NCBI GenBank assembly: GCA_018857735.1
Contig: JABMCL010003811.1
Location: forward strand, 1-64,000
Source of the DNA: Alviniconcha marisindica
Lineage: Eukaryota > Mollusca > Gastropoda > Provannidae
Length of the DNA stretch: 64,000 nucleotides
Direction of reading: 5' to 3'
The notes below the pieces were generated by a model that had not been told where the DNA came from, ran no database searches, and saw only the letters and a program-made list of their open reading frames with translations. This document shows, one piece after another, positions 37,251 to 48,967 of the stretch. The position numbers and the translations under genes are program-made. Numbering within the stretch: the first letter of the stretch is position 1; every line of letters begins with the position of its first letter.

Positions 37251-38042
37251 GAAACATGCACAGACACAGGCACATGGTTATGCATGATTTAAAAACAACA
37301 ACACTTATTTTGTGTGCAATTAACTTATACCTCAGCAAACGCTGCAGTAACAAATCATCCACATTTTCGTGCACATGTTCATAACTCATTAAATCTTTTA
37401 TACTAGAGAGATTTAGATTAAAAATGAAACACCTGACGTCTGCTGGAGCTGGGAAACACAGGGGAAAGAGACCACACGCAGTAATGTCACATGATACATG
37501 GAGTTTCTTGAGTAAAAGTGTCTTAATTCCTGACCTTCTTCAGCCATCATGTGAACATCCTGTACACACCAGGGCCACAGTGCACTGAATGCTGGGCAGT
37601 AGATGCATGTCACAGGTTGAAACTGGCCAGGAATGCATTAACAAAAGATACTGTTGCCACTGGTAAGGACCAGCAAAGCATCAGGTGGTATTTCATAGAT
37701 CTTCACAAAATACATGAGCAAGAGGGCTTTCTGCTGGCTCACAAATGAAGTGAAGATAGGATGTATCTAATAGCATAAACAGAAAATAAAGGTCCATTCT
37801 GCAGCACAAGTCACTAATTCCATAACGTTGTGACCAAAACCTAAAGTGTCCTGACAGTCACTTGTACATGTAGCTTTGATATCACACTGCCTTCTTTGTG
37901 CTTCACCTGACAGACAGTACAACTGGTTAGGAAGCAGTTGTCAAAACTGATCTTGCTTAAACACCATTGGCTGGTTTCAATGGTTATAAGTTATATAACA
38001 GGTGTCCCAGTATGACAAAGTATGACTATGCTATGGCTGTTT

Positions 38043-38132
38043 GGTACATTTTACATCCTGTAACTAGATATTCTTCCCAGATGTTGAGGTACATTTTACA
38101 TCCTGTAACTAGATATTCTCTCCAGATGTTGA
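38043..38132. repeat. Tandem duplication, two 45-bp units
   Basis: The unit beginning GGTACATTTTACATCCTG and ending CAGATGTTGA occurs twice head to tail with one or two differences. Confidence 0.9.
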
Positions 38133-38499
38133 TTTCATAACTTTTCATGCAAAATATTTACATTGCCATTATTTTGCTCTAGATTTTAAGCAGTTGAACC
38201 CATCACGCTCCTCTTTTTATCAGCATACATGTGCAGGTCATTGTTTCTTCTTGACTCAGTGATCTGAGCAGTCAGTTAAAAATCTGACTCTTGGATATGT
38301 GGGTGGGAACCCAATGTGATTGAACTTTATTTTCCAAGGTAAATGTAGTGGCATAATAGCATGTGCCTGTGGTATGAGTGAATGGTCAGTTGAATGTGAA
38401 TGTGTTTGCAGGCGAATGGATGAGTGAATGGTCAGTGGATGGAAATATTTGTGTGTTCCCAAAGGGTTCAGTCATAGATGACAACTAACTGTTTTTCAG

Positions 38500-38836
38500 T
38501 TACTTTGGGGTTTAAAATTATATATATATATCTAAAGGGGTTTTAAAAAACTGGTCAAAATTTAATAGGGGGAAAAAATTCGTGTTTTTTTTAAGCATTA
38601 TTTGGAAATAAAAGCTTGACATCTTTTGGTACAAAAATAAAAAAAAATTGACAGGGTGACGGGAACTTGTTAATTTGCATTTTTTACGTCATGGTCATTT
38701 TTACAGAAGACACCAAAAATGCATGAATAGAGTCGGCTCATGGCCATTTTGCTCTTCCTTTTTTTCTACAATATTTCCAAATTTAATAAAGGAATATCTG
38801 TCATTCTGACATTAATTTTTTTTTGGTCCTGCCTCT
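38500..38836 (-). repeat. Dispersed repeat family D, copy 3 (inverted)
   Basis: The reverse complement matches 10881-11170 and 15292-15668 (AGAGGCAGGACC start at the TTAA of 38837-38840, then GACAGATATTCCT and AAGATGTCAAGC). It is rich in homopolymer expansions relative to the other copies. Confidence 0.65.
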
Positions 38837-38840
38837 TTAA

Positions 38841-39900
38841 CGTTTTTGGGTTTTAAAATGTCTTTTCGAAGTAAAACATGCACGAAATAGTTTACACTTT
38901 TTTTTCCCTTATTTTTTTTTTCCCCCCCCCCAATAATTTGGGGGGGGGGGGGGGGGGGTCATTGCAAAATTTTTCAACCCAAATAATATAAGTCAGAGGG
39001 ATATTTTTTTTTTGTTTTTCAAAATTTTAAAAACCATCACACTTAATTATAATCTTCTCACATGTTTTGAACATCCTCACAAAAAAGATAATTTCAACCA
39101 TTCCCAAAAAAACTTAATAAAAGTATTTATTACAAAACAATGTTCTTTCCACATTTTTTTGTTTGGAAACCATACGACCCCTGCTTTAGATATCGGGATA
39201 GAAAAGAGTGGCAGCAACTACCCCCACCATATTCTCCCCCCCCTGTTTTTAAAAAAAGAAAATTTCCCTTCTTGTGATGATTTCCACAAACAAATTTGGA
39301 TTGCAAAAGTTTCGTATTTCTGAAGATCTATAAAACGATTGTGGCTTTGCCCTTAAAAAATGCAAAATATATTCTGTGATATTGGTATTGATGCATCACC
39401 AAGTTTACGACAGAGATATTTTTGGGAAAACTTTCCTAAATTCCAAAATTTCAGTTTATTTTGTCCAAAAAATTTTCCCAAAAGACACTCCAGCTTATAA
39501 ACATCATGTAAACTAGTTGGGTCCCAAACACATTCAAAACATATAATAAAAATGTCAATTTGTTGTAAACGAAACAGTTTTTTGCCCTTGCCCTTTTGAA
39601 AAAAGAAACCCATTTTGCATAGGAGTTTCATAATATTCTCGCCATACGGGTTTTGGTTAAAAGGGTTCAGCGATGCAAAAAATACCCAAAACTAACTTTA
39701 ACTAAAACCCTTTTCCCTTTGGCTGTGGCATTGACCTTAAACACAAAAACCAACTTTTTCCCGGGGACCTTCTTTGTTTTATGATAACTACACTAAAAAT
39801 TAAATTTTTGGTTGAAAAAGATCATTTTTTAAACTAATAAAAAGATATAGGGGGAAATTCATTTTTGATTATAAAAGTCCACTTTGTGATTTCCCCCGAA
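38841..39900 (-). repeat. AAGGTCA-rich repeat family A, copy 3 (inverted)
   Basis: The reverse complement aligns with 12590-13182 and adjacent parts of copies 1 and 2 (for example GATCTTCAGAAATAC and CATCACAAG), followed by repeat D across a single TTAA. It contains many short indels in homopolymers. Confidence 0.6.
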
Positions 39901-39994
39901 GAAAATCCCTTTTTTTCGCATACATTCCGGCTCGGGGTGGTGAACCACGATACCCCTTTGGTTTCAAAAGATTTTAAACAAAAATCAGCGAGGG

Positions 39995-40425
39995 GGGGAT
40001 GAGTGGTTAGAGTGTGGACTGGACTGAAACGTCAGGTTTTAATCCCCGGAGCGGCGGAGAATTTATTCTCCGGTCGACTTTCTGTCTGACTCTAAATTTG
40101 GTATCCCCCCCCCCGGTTACCGCAGTAGCACGTAAAGATCCCCTTTTCTGCCAAAGGTGCAGGTGGCAGGTTTCAGCTAAAATCAACCCTTTCTATGTGG
40201 GTTTTCATGAAGTGCATGGGGCAGGTTTTTATGGGGTACAAAACTTGCCAAGGTGGTTTCATGGGCACCACCTGCCAGGGGTGTAATTTTGGGGATATTC
40301 AAAAAACACCTATAAAAGCGAAATCATGTGAACCCCATGTGAGGCAGTGGATGTCAAAAGAGCGGAAATAGCGTTATATAAGGTCATCAATCAACAAACA
40401 AAGATCATCAATCAAACAATCAAGG
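39995..40425 (+). mobile_element. Second tRNA-derived SINE family
   Basis: The head holds an A-box-like GAGTGGTTAGAGTGTGGAC and a B-box-like AGGTTTTAATCCCC at tRNA-like spacing. A body of about 300 bp follows, ending with GCGTTATATAAGGTCATCA and ATCA-type repeats. The sequence differs from the TTAC-tail SINE family. Boundaries are approximate, and no clear duplication was found. Confidence 0.6.
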
Positions 40426-41378
40426 GGTTTTTTCAGCGTTTAATCCCCACCCCGAAAACCAAATTCTTTCCCTTTTTTTAAAAAATACACCACACCAGCG
40501 AAAAAAAAGGGCAAGTTGCTGCCGAAAGTCAGCTGTGTGGTGGTAATGGGGGGTTTAAAACAATGGGGCAACAGAAAAAATTTTTTGGTTTGCTCCATTC
40601 CCATTGCAAGACACCCCTCAACCACCCCTGAAAAATGACTTTAAATTTTTTTCGTATTATCTTTTGTCAAAACAAGCATTAAAAAAAAGGGGAAAAGTGG
40701 TTACTACTAAGCGATGAAAAAAAGACGTTTTTTTTCCGTTCGAACAAGCACAATATCATTAAATAAAGACACCAAAGGAACGTGCGAGACACTGATTACT
40801 TTCCTTTGTTTGGAGCGTTAATAGCAAGCAACACACAATAAAAACCATTTGTATGTAAGAAATGGCCTCCTTCTTTCTCATGAAACCGTTTTTATTCCAT
40901 CATGAAAGATTCCCGGAAATATCGCGATCGCTAACCCTTAAAATGTCCAAAACGGGCCTGAAAAAGGCTTTTTTCCAAAAAAAGGGTCAAGCACAAGAAA
41001 TAAAAGATGCATTTCCTTTGGGCATTTCCCCTTTTTTCCCACATTTCATCGAAATAATAGTTTTTAAAAATTTTTTTTTTGTTTTAGTTTTAAGTTTATT
41101 TCATTGGGAAAAAGGGACCCTTTTTTGGTCCCGTTTTCAGGAGAATGACCCAAAAATTTAAAATGATAAGAGTGTTGAAGAGACCAGGAGTAGACCAGGA
41201 GAAAAAGGGGAAGACAGGAATAAAAGGGTTTTCCGTTTGAAGACTGCTTTCGACTTCAGTTTGACTGGTGTAATGGATCGAAAGGCACAAAAAACAACAA
41301 CCAACAGCGCACAAACCAACAACATTACATAAAGATGTTGGAGAAGGAGTGGGGTTTAGTATTTTTATATTTAAAATG

Positions 41379-41401
41379 AAGAGAGAGAGAGAGAGAGAGA
41401 G

Positions 41402-41448
<47 letters not shown>

Positions 41449-41467
41449 AGAGAGAGAGAGAGAGAGA
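41379..41467 (+). repeat. (GA)n microsatellite
   Basis: GA run with GG and AAA interruptions at 41400-41410 and 41445-41450. Confidence 0.95.
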
Positions 41468-42085
41468 ATTTATTTTATTGGTAAAGATGTTCACACATTC
41501 AGTTATGGTCATTAATATGCCTTCCACTGCTAATCTACAAAACAGATCTAGAGAGTCATATTTTGTTTAATCTTTGCAGTGAAGCTTTATTTTCACACCT
41601 CTACCCCTTTCCCATGAACTTGTACACCACTGGGGCCAGCCATGAATGCACAGTACACATAGGATGCCTCTAACCAGCTGGCACACCCAATATGGCGACA
41701 CAGTAGCATGCTGCACAGCATGCCATCACCTCTCTTCTTTGTATGCTCTATGAATTAGACAAAGGGTAGGGGTCATAAGCAGTTTTACTGTATGACTTGA
41801 AGAAAACAATCATGGATTGTACATATCAACCTGTCAGTCTCACATACCGACTTGCTGAATTTAGACAATATGTGCAATCCATGAAGACGAATGGCTAGAG
41901 GCGGAACTAGTAAAATGAAGAATGGATCAACATAAAAATTGTTAGAACTTGTGGAATGTAAGACTGTAAAACCTGTTTAGTGTTTACTTGAAGAAACACA
42001 AAGAAAAATTATACCTGTCCCCCAAAACTATAGTCATCTGATTTATAATTGTACGCAAAAAAATAAAAATAAAAATAAATCATCA

Positions 42086-42271
<186 letters not shown>

Positions 42272-43150
42272 TTAGTAGGATATGCTATCAATAAATGATC
42301 TATACAACAGTTTCCCATGAACATCAGCATGGCTTACTGGGCTGAGGTACACAATCAAAAGATCTGGGCTGCAAAAGGATCAGCAGTTCCAATGATATAG
42401 AAAGAGCATGTTCAACTATCCTGTCAGACAAGTAGCAACCAGAACTATTTACATGCCAATGTTCTATACTGGAGTATATTCAGAACTTACCTGATATTCT
42501 GTGCCTAGCTACAAAAGTATACCAAGTTTAGGGAGAAAATGTCCAAACAGTTCAAGTGATGTGGTCTCAAGGTCTCACTGAAGGGTCACTTCCTTAATAA
42601 TCTTGATGCTGTATTATCACTAAAAACAACAAACGAACAAACAAACAAAGAAAAAAGAAAAAGAAAAGAAAGAAAGAAAAAAAGAACAAAACAAAATAGT
42701 AACACTAACACAGTAACAGTAACATATTTGTATTTTTTAATCAATTGTGACCATGATCTTAACCTGAAAGGAATTAGCCCTCTCAGATTTGGTGAAAAAA
42801 AAAAAAAATGTATGAACTTATGTTACTTTATATATATATACTGTTGCATTTTTTTCTCTCTCCATTTGCTGGCTAATTTTACCAAAACATTAGTGACTAC
42901 ACCTTTTTCTTGTGAAGTTACATTTTTTTTTTTTTAGAATGCGGCAATATGTCATTAAAAGTTCACCCCACAGAGATAAAATCAACTGGTGACAAAAATG
43001 ATTTCAATCCACATGCATTTCTTCCGTGACCTGTATCATACCTGTCAACCCATACAGTTTACCAGTGTAAAATACATTTTTTTTCATTATTTTGGGGGGC
43101 CGGGATATGGCCATATTGGAAAATGGATATAGGAAAACATAATTTTCATG

Positions 43151-43482
43151 TAAGTAAGTAAGTAAGTAAACACGGTGCTTAACATCTGCAGAAACCATTA
43201 ATATATTAGGGACGGGGTGAAGGGGAGAGGAGGTACGGAGGTGTGGGGAGAGGGAGATTATATACCTATCGCTGCGCTATCACCACCAGAATGACTTCTG
43301 TATTAAGATGGGCAGAGATGAGAACCATTTTAATGTTTCAGTAGGAAGTGATTGACAAAGTCACAAGACAGTGTCCACAAACCACAACCTTTTTGAAGAG
43401 AAAAGCGAGCTGAAGCGATATCGAACCGAGGTTCTTCCGCTTACCAGCCTAATGCCTTACCACTAGGCCAAACCGGCTCACT
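43151..43482 (-). mobile_element. Full-length tRNA-derived SINE with 11-bp duplication
   Basis: Flanked by TAATTTTCATG at 43140-43150 and 43483-43493. Read on the minus strand, it has a tRNA-like head with an A box (TTTGGCCTAGTGGTAAGG) and a B box (GGTTCGATATC), a body with GTTGTGGTTTGTGGACACTG and AACATTAAAATGG, a polypyrimidine-rich 3' part, CCCTAATA, and a TTAC-repeat tail. At 332 bp it is the best-bounded copy in the window. Confidence 0.92.
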
Positions 43483-43493
43483 TAATTTTCATG

Positions 43494-44058
43494 AGATTTT
43501 GTTGTTGTTTTAAACTGAGCAAAAAGATTGAAAAACTGTCGAATGAGCAGCCGACACACGCCATCGCCAAATGCACACTGACTAGCCTAGTGCAATAGGC
43601 TAAGAAATCTCATCAGAAGTGAGATTTGAAGTCGCACATGTGTATGTCACACAATATTGCTTCTTCTTTCCAATGCCACACGTGCCAGTTGGAACTCAAA
43701 ATGCCGCTGCCACCAGCAAAAAAACAACGGACCCCGGCCTGCATAAGGGAAATACAGGTTTACAAACTCTGGACTAAGGTTTACTCCAAAAAGGGGTTGA
43801 CACTGACAGCTATGCTGTATGCAAAACTGAAAGGTTCCCGGTGTTCTATCTGTGATGCCAAAGACACACAATGGGTCAATGAGCTTGTGAAACAAGTGTT
43901 AGTCATGGTGTCTAAAAAAAGAAAAAGAAGTCACCATATAAAATTGATATAAATAATAAAATCAATGGCATGTTCAAACACAAAAAAAGTTTTACTGTCG
44001 ATTATATTTTAACCTGCTCCAAGCACAGGAGAAGTTTAGCCTGGGAAGCAGAGTTCCT
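43494..44058 (+). mobile_element. TTAA-chain family, copy L0 (partial)
   Basis: The right 440 bp align with the right end of L1 (45500-45744): the ATGGTGTTAGTC-like block, AAATCAATGGCATGTTCA, TTTTAACCTGC, and the terminal GAGTTCCT. It ends at a degenerate TTAA (CTAA, 44059-44062), where L1 starts. It carries the only long open frame seen in this family. Confidence 0.6.
43626..43952 (+). CDS. Unrecognised ORF in TTAA-element copy L0
   Basis: A 108-codon frame, or about 84 codons from the internal Met in MPLPPAKKQR. The product would be Lys/Arg-rich, with a CSIC pair in the middle (GSRCSICDAKD) and a basic end (KKRKRSHH). The homologous stretches in L1 (45500-45660) and the other copies are full of stops, so this copy may preserve part of the family's original coding sequence, or the frame may be fortuitous. 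I do not recognise the protein. It reads toward the GAGTTCCT end of the element. Confidence 0.35.
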   Translation: MKSHMCMSHNIASSFQCHTCQLELKMPLPPAKKQRTPACIREIQVYKLWTKVYSKKGLTLTAMLYAKLKGSRCSICDAKDTQWVNELVKQVLVMVSKKRKRSHHIKLI

Positions 44059-44062
44059 CTAA

Positions 44063-45744
44063 AGGGGCTGCCCCATGCAGATTTTGCTAAAAAATGATTT
44101 TTGATGTGAATTCGTATTGTTTTAGGTATGATTTTTCTGGAGTACTAATTTCTGCTTTGGCCCTTTTGAAATACGCTGACTTAAGACTAACTGTAGTAGT
44201 TTAAAAATAAATTGGGGATCTCCCCATGGGGTGCAGCTATTTACGGAATGCATATTATGTCATTATATTTTGTTGTTTTACACACATTTTTGTAGACTCC
44301 ACCTGCAAAAAATTTACAGTAGCATCGCCTCAGGCACATAATCTGCTCAGGCCTAACAATTTGTTGAGCGACTTAACTGATGATTTTGGAATAATTTTAT
44401 ATTTTTTCTTTGAATAAATCTCCTAATTGTGCAATGTGTACCTCACTCTAGTAGCTGGTAGCTGCGTTTACTAATAATGCTTGGCGATGGACCAATCAAA
44501 AAAAAATCTCTGCGTTTTGATCTGATGCTACTATCGGAAATATTTCAGACACCATTTTCCAATAATAATAAGAAGAAGAAGAAGAAGAAAAAGAAAAAAA
44601 AGAAGAAGAAAAGAAAAACCTACTTGTTGATGGCACATCAGAAACACACGTTATGCAAACAGGTAGTAGTAGAATATTTAAATGTATGGTTCCGGTAGAC
44701 TACTCCTATCAATCAATTGGAATACTCCTATCAATCAAAACAGAAGTATCAGGAACCATTTCCTTTTATTTGTCCAGTAACAGCTTTGCCAGTTTTCTAT
44801 TGCTGATGTCTAACCTCACCTTGTGCACAGCTCTCTCCACCTGGTCACCCAGGTTTACCAGCCGCAACCTGTATCTACATTGTTGGTCTCTTGCCAGTCG
44901 AGCTAAATGTTCTTTTTATTTCAGTCCTCCAAAGATAAATGGTAGTAACTCTAAATATATCGCTGCTTTGATTGCATAATCTTGATTTTTTTTGGAAAAG
45001 AACTATGAAAATATAAACACCACTGTTTCAGTCTCAGTTCTTCATTGCTTTTGTTCAATGGGCTATTTGCTCCATATACTAGCACATGAAAGAATGCATT
45101 TATTATCTATTAATTATTTAATACAAAAGAAAGCGGCACATAAAATAAAACACATGTCCCATCCTGTGTTCTCTTGTTGTGTACATATTCCTAGTCATTC
45201 TTTTCAGTTTTGTCATTTACCATCAGTAACTACTTCTAGAGCCATTGTTTCCTTGGCTCTTCCTTCTCCTTTCTAAAATCTTACATCAAATTACTGATAT
45301 CTTAATGACGTCAAAATGATTTTGCAATCATTTCATCGAGCCAACACATAAAATTTCGATAGACACAGTTTATTAGGACATCACTCATTGTTCATCTTGG
45401 CAATTTCAAACAATATCAATTTATTTCTGTGTTTTTTATGCTGTTCCCCATGAAAAGGTTAGGAAAATGACATTATTTCACACACACCCTGTCCAGATTT
45501 AGAAAACAAACATTGACAAAAAATAATTTATACGTGACATGTACACAAAACTGAGAAGTTCTGGTATCCTGTCAGTGATGTCATACTAATACACATGAAT
45601 GAGCTCATGAAAATGGTGTTAGTCTGGGGAAAGTCCTCTTCTAAAATCATTATAAAATAAACAGCATGTTCAGTCACAAAACTTTTAATGTGGATGATTC
45701 ATTTAACCTCCAAAAACGAGTTTAGTCTCCAAAGACGAGTTCCT
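44063..45744 (+). mobile_element. TTAA-chain family, copy L1
   Basis: It starts AGGGGCTGCCCCATGCAGATT and ends GACGAGTTCCT at the TTAA of 45745-45748. It is collinear, in inverse orientation, with R1 and R2, and in the same orientation with L2. It lacks an internal segment of about 800 bp that R1 and R2 have (46145-46960). Non-coding. Confidence 0.75.
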
Positions 45745-45748
45745 TTAA

Positions 45749-48093
45749 AGGAACTCTCCTTTCGGCGGCCCTAAACTTCTCGTGTGCTTAGAGGAGGTTA
45801 AACGAACATGATCAGCATTAAAGGTTTTGTGACTGAACGTGCCGTTGATTTTATAAGATTTAGAAAGGACTTTCCCAGACAGTGTTACTAACACTGTTTT
45901 CACGAGCTCTTTCCCGCGTTTCAGTATGACATCACTGATAGGATACCGGAACTTCTCATTTTTGTGAAACATGTCAGGTATAAATTATTTTTGTCAATGT
46001 TTATTTTTTATATCTGGACAGTCTGTGTGAAATAGTTTCATTTTCCTAACGTTTTCAGGGGGAACAGCATAAAAACAAACAAAACTCGAAAATAAATTGA
46101 TATTGTTTAAAATTGCCAAGACGAACAATGAAATGATGTCTAGCGTTCTTTTGAACATTTTAGGGTGGGCCTGGGTGGAAATTCGTCCAAACAGGTACGT
46201 TTGATTCACCTGCATGCTTCCAGACACGATTCTGTCACACTAGCTCAACCAACACAAGCACGTTGTGGTCTGTAGACACCTTCGACCAATCGCAGACACC
46301 GCTACCCGTGTGATTTCATGAATATGAAAGAAATCATTCTTTTTCTGAGGAATGAGTAAACAACTACTGGTGATGTTGACAAAACTGACAGAACAGATCT
46401 AGGGAAATGTATTCACCTATACGAGGAAACACAAGGAAACAAGGAAACACAAGCGCTTTCGACAAAATATGGTCTTCATCAGGTGCAAGAAAGTAGATAA
46501 TAATAAAAGAAGAAGGAAGCAAAAAAGACGGCAGACAAGAAGAAGCTGATGTAAAAACAAATATTTAAAAAATGTTAAGAATGTATACGTAGATTTAAAA
46601 CGATGTTATCAAAACAACGAAAATTAGGAGGATTTTTAAGTGGGCAGATCATGGCAAACACTGAACATCAGAACAAACAAGATTTGCTAACAGTATGTCG
46701 GTCTTTACTTTTTGTACAACCCAGACTATGGTTTTATTGCCAAGCGAATAGCAAGGCTCCCAAAGTAGGACAGGTTTTCCCAAACGCTACTTGTAACAAT
46801 CACTCGTTAGTTCTTTTGTTTGTGGACTGATCCATTACAGTTGTTACAGTTTGGAAAAGTTCAATTGTAGGGGTTGATGCGTAGTACTGAGTGCAGTTCA
46901 CAAGGGTGGCCGACATTCCCCCAACCGAGCGAGTGGACGAATTTACCCCATGCCACCCTATGTGTTTTGATCAATAAAATGATGGCAAAATCATTTTGAC
47001 GTCATTATATATTTGACGCAAGATTATAGAAAAGTGAAGGAAGAGTCAAAAGGAAACAATGGCTCTAGAAGTAGTTACTGATGGTAAGAATGACAAAACT
47101 GAAAAGAATGACTAGGAATATGTAAACAACAAGGGGAAAACGGACGGACATACTGTGTTTTGTTTGTATGCCCCCTTCTTTGTGCTAACAGATATTAAAT
47201 AATTCTTTCATTTTGCTTTACAGGAGAAATGCCCCTGAACGAACGCAACGAAGAACTGAGAATGAAACAGTGATGTTATATCTTCATAGTTCTTCTCCTT
47301 TTTTAAGATTATGCAATCAAGGCAGAGATAATATGGAGTTACTACCATTTATCTTCGGAGGACCAAAATAAAAAGAACGTTTTGCTCGAATGGCAAGAGA
47401 CCAACAACGTAGATACAGATCGCGCTGGTAAACCTGTATGACCAGGTGGGGAGGTGTAGAGAGCTGTATAGAAAACTGGCAAAGCTGTTACTGGACAAAT
47501 AAAAGAAAAAGGTTCCTGATACTTCTTTAGTGAATGACAGGAGTAGTCTACCGGAACCCTACGTTTAAATATTCTGCTAAGTACTACCTGTTTGCGTAAG
47601 TTATGTTTCTGGCGTGCCACCGGCCGGTAGGTTTTCTTTCTTTCATATTATTATGATGGTGTCTAAAATATTTCCAGTAGTAGCATCGGTTCAATACATG
47701 AGAAAAATTGCACTCACATTTGCACCTCGGTCCATCGCCGAGCATTATTAGTAAAAGGCAGCTACCGGGCTCATCCACTATAGTGAAGTACACATAGCAG
47801 ATCAGGAGATTTATTCAAAGAAAGACATAAAATTATAAACGAAGGGGGGGGAAAATTTAGGTGGCAGGGGAAAGGGGGTGGGGAGGAGGGGGGGGGAAGT
47901 GGGGGATCCCCAATCTATTTTTAAACCATGGGGGGGATCCCCAATCTATTTTTAAACCACTACGGTTATTCTTAAATTGCTGCAATTCAAAAGGACCAAA
48001 GCAGAAATTAATACTACATAATAATCGCACATAAAACAATAAAAATGTATGCAAAAAATCGTTTTTTAGCCTAATCTGCGTGGGCCAGTCCCT
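45749..48093 (-). mobile_element. TTAA-chain family, copy R1 (2.35 kb, complete ends)
   Basis: It lies between TTAA at 45745-45748 (shared with L1) and TTAA at 48094-48097. Ends are AGGAACTCTCCTT and, inverted, AGGGACTGGCCCACGCAG. They share AGG(A/G)ACT as a short terminal inverted repeat. The central part is shared with R2 and L2. No coding frame was recognised, so it is probably non-autonomous. Confidence 0.78.
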
Positions 48094-48097
48094 TTAA

Positions 48098-48814
48098 AGG
48101 TAGGAAAATGGATAATAATAATACAGACACCAATTAGTCATACTTTTAAGATGAACCCAAAACAAAAATTAAAAAACATTGTTTTTTAAAGCAGATTTAA
48201 TTTCTGTTAAAAACAAAACAACCACAACAACAATCTGGAACAACAACAACCACAGTGGTCTTTTACATAGTATAAAAAATGCAAAATAACAAGCTATGTC
48301 AACTGTATAGCTGCTGTGTTCCTCTTACCAAACATCCAGTTTGTGCCATGTGCTCACTTTTTTTTCAAGTTGCTCATCTGCCATCATGACAAAAAATAAA
48401 ATAAAAAAAGAAAAAGAAAAAGAAAAACAATCATATTTTTTCCAAAAGAAAAATAAAAAAAGAAAAGAAAAACAAACACAAAAACATATGACATCACAAT
48501 GCATGATGTCATATATAAAATTACATCACCTTAACAATAGCATGGTCTTTCAGTCTGTTTACCATTACCTGTTTTTCTATACAATTATTTCATTGACAGA
48601 AACCAGTTCTGGTGTAATCCTCAACGGGGAACCCCTCCACCCCTCTGCTCCCCCAAGAAAGACATTTGACTGTTAGGTGGTGACAGGAGAGGGTACAAAC
48701 AAAACAGGCAAAAATACAGCATAATCTGTGAGCACTGGAAGGTGGCTGCCTAAACCAAAGAAGAAGAAGCAAGTAGTCAGTGATGAATAGGGACTGTACT
48801 GGTGAGGGCTAGTA
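48098..48814. other. Spacer between TTAA-chain copies
   Basis: AT-rich, single-copy as far as I can see, with A-rich stretches (48380-48490). No gene. Confidence 0.5.
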
Positions 48815-48963
48815 AATGGCAGCTATCTGTCTCATCCACTATAGTGAGGTACACATTGCACAATTAGGAGATTTATTCACAGAAAGATATCAAATTATTT
48901 ACACATACACGTTTAGGAGATTTATTCAAAAAAAGATATCAAATTATTTCACACAATCATCAT
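48815..48963 (-). mobile_element. Left half of an interrupted TTAA-family copy
   Basis: It matches R1 (47750-47840) and R2 (50900-50992): CTCATCCACTATAGTG, GTACACATTGCACAATTAGG, ATTATTTCACACAATCATCA. It stops at TTTAA (48964-48967), exactly where R2 begins. The continuation is at 54912. Confidence 0.75.
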
Positions 48964-48967
48964 TTAA

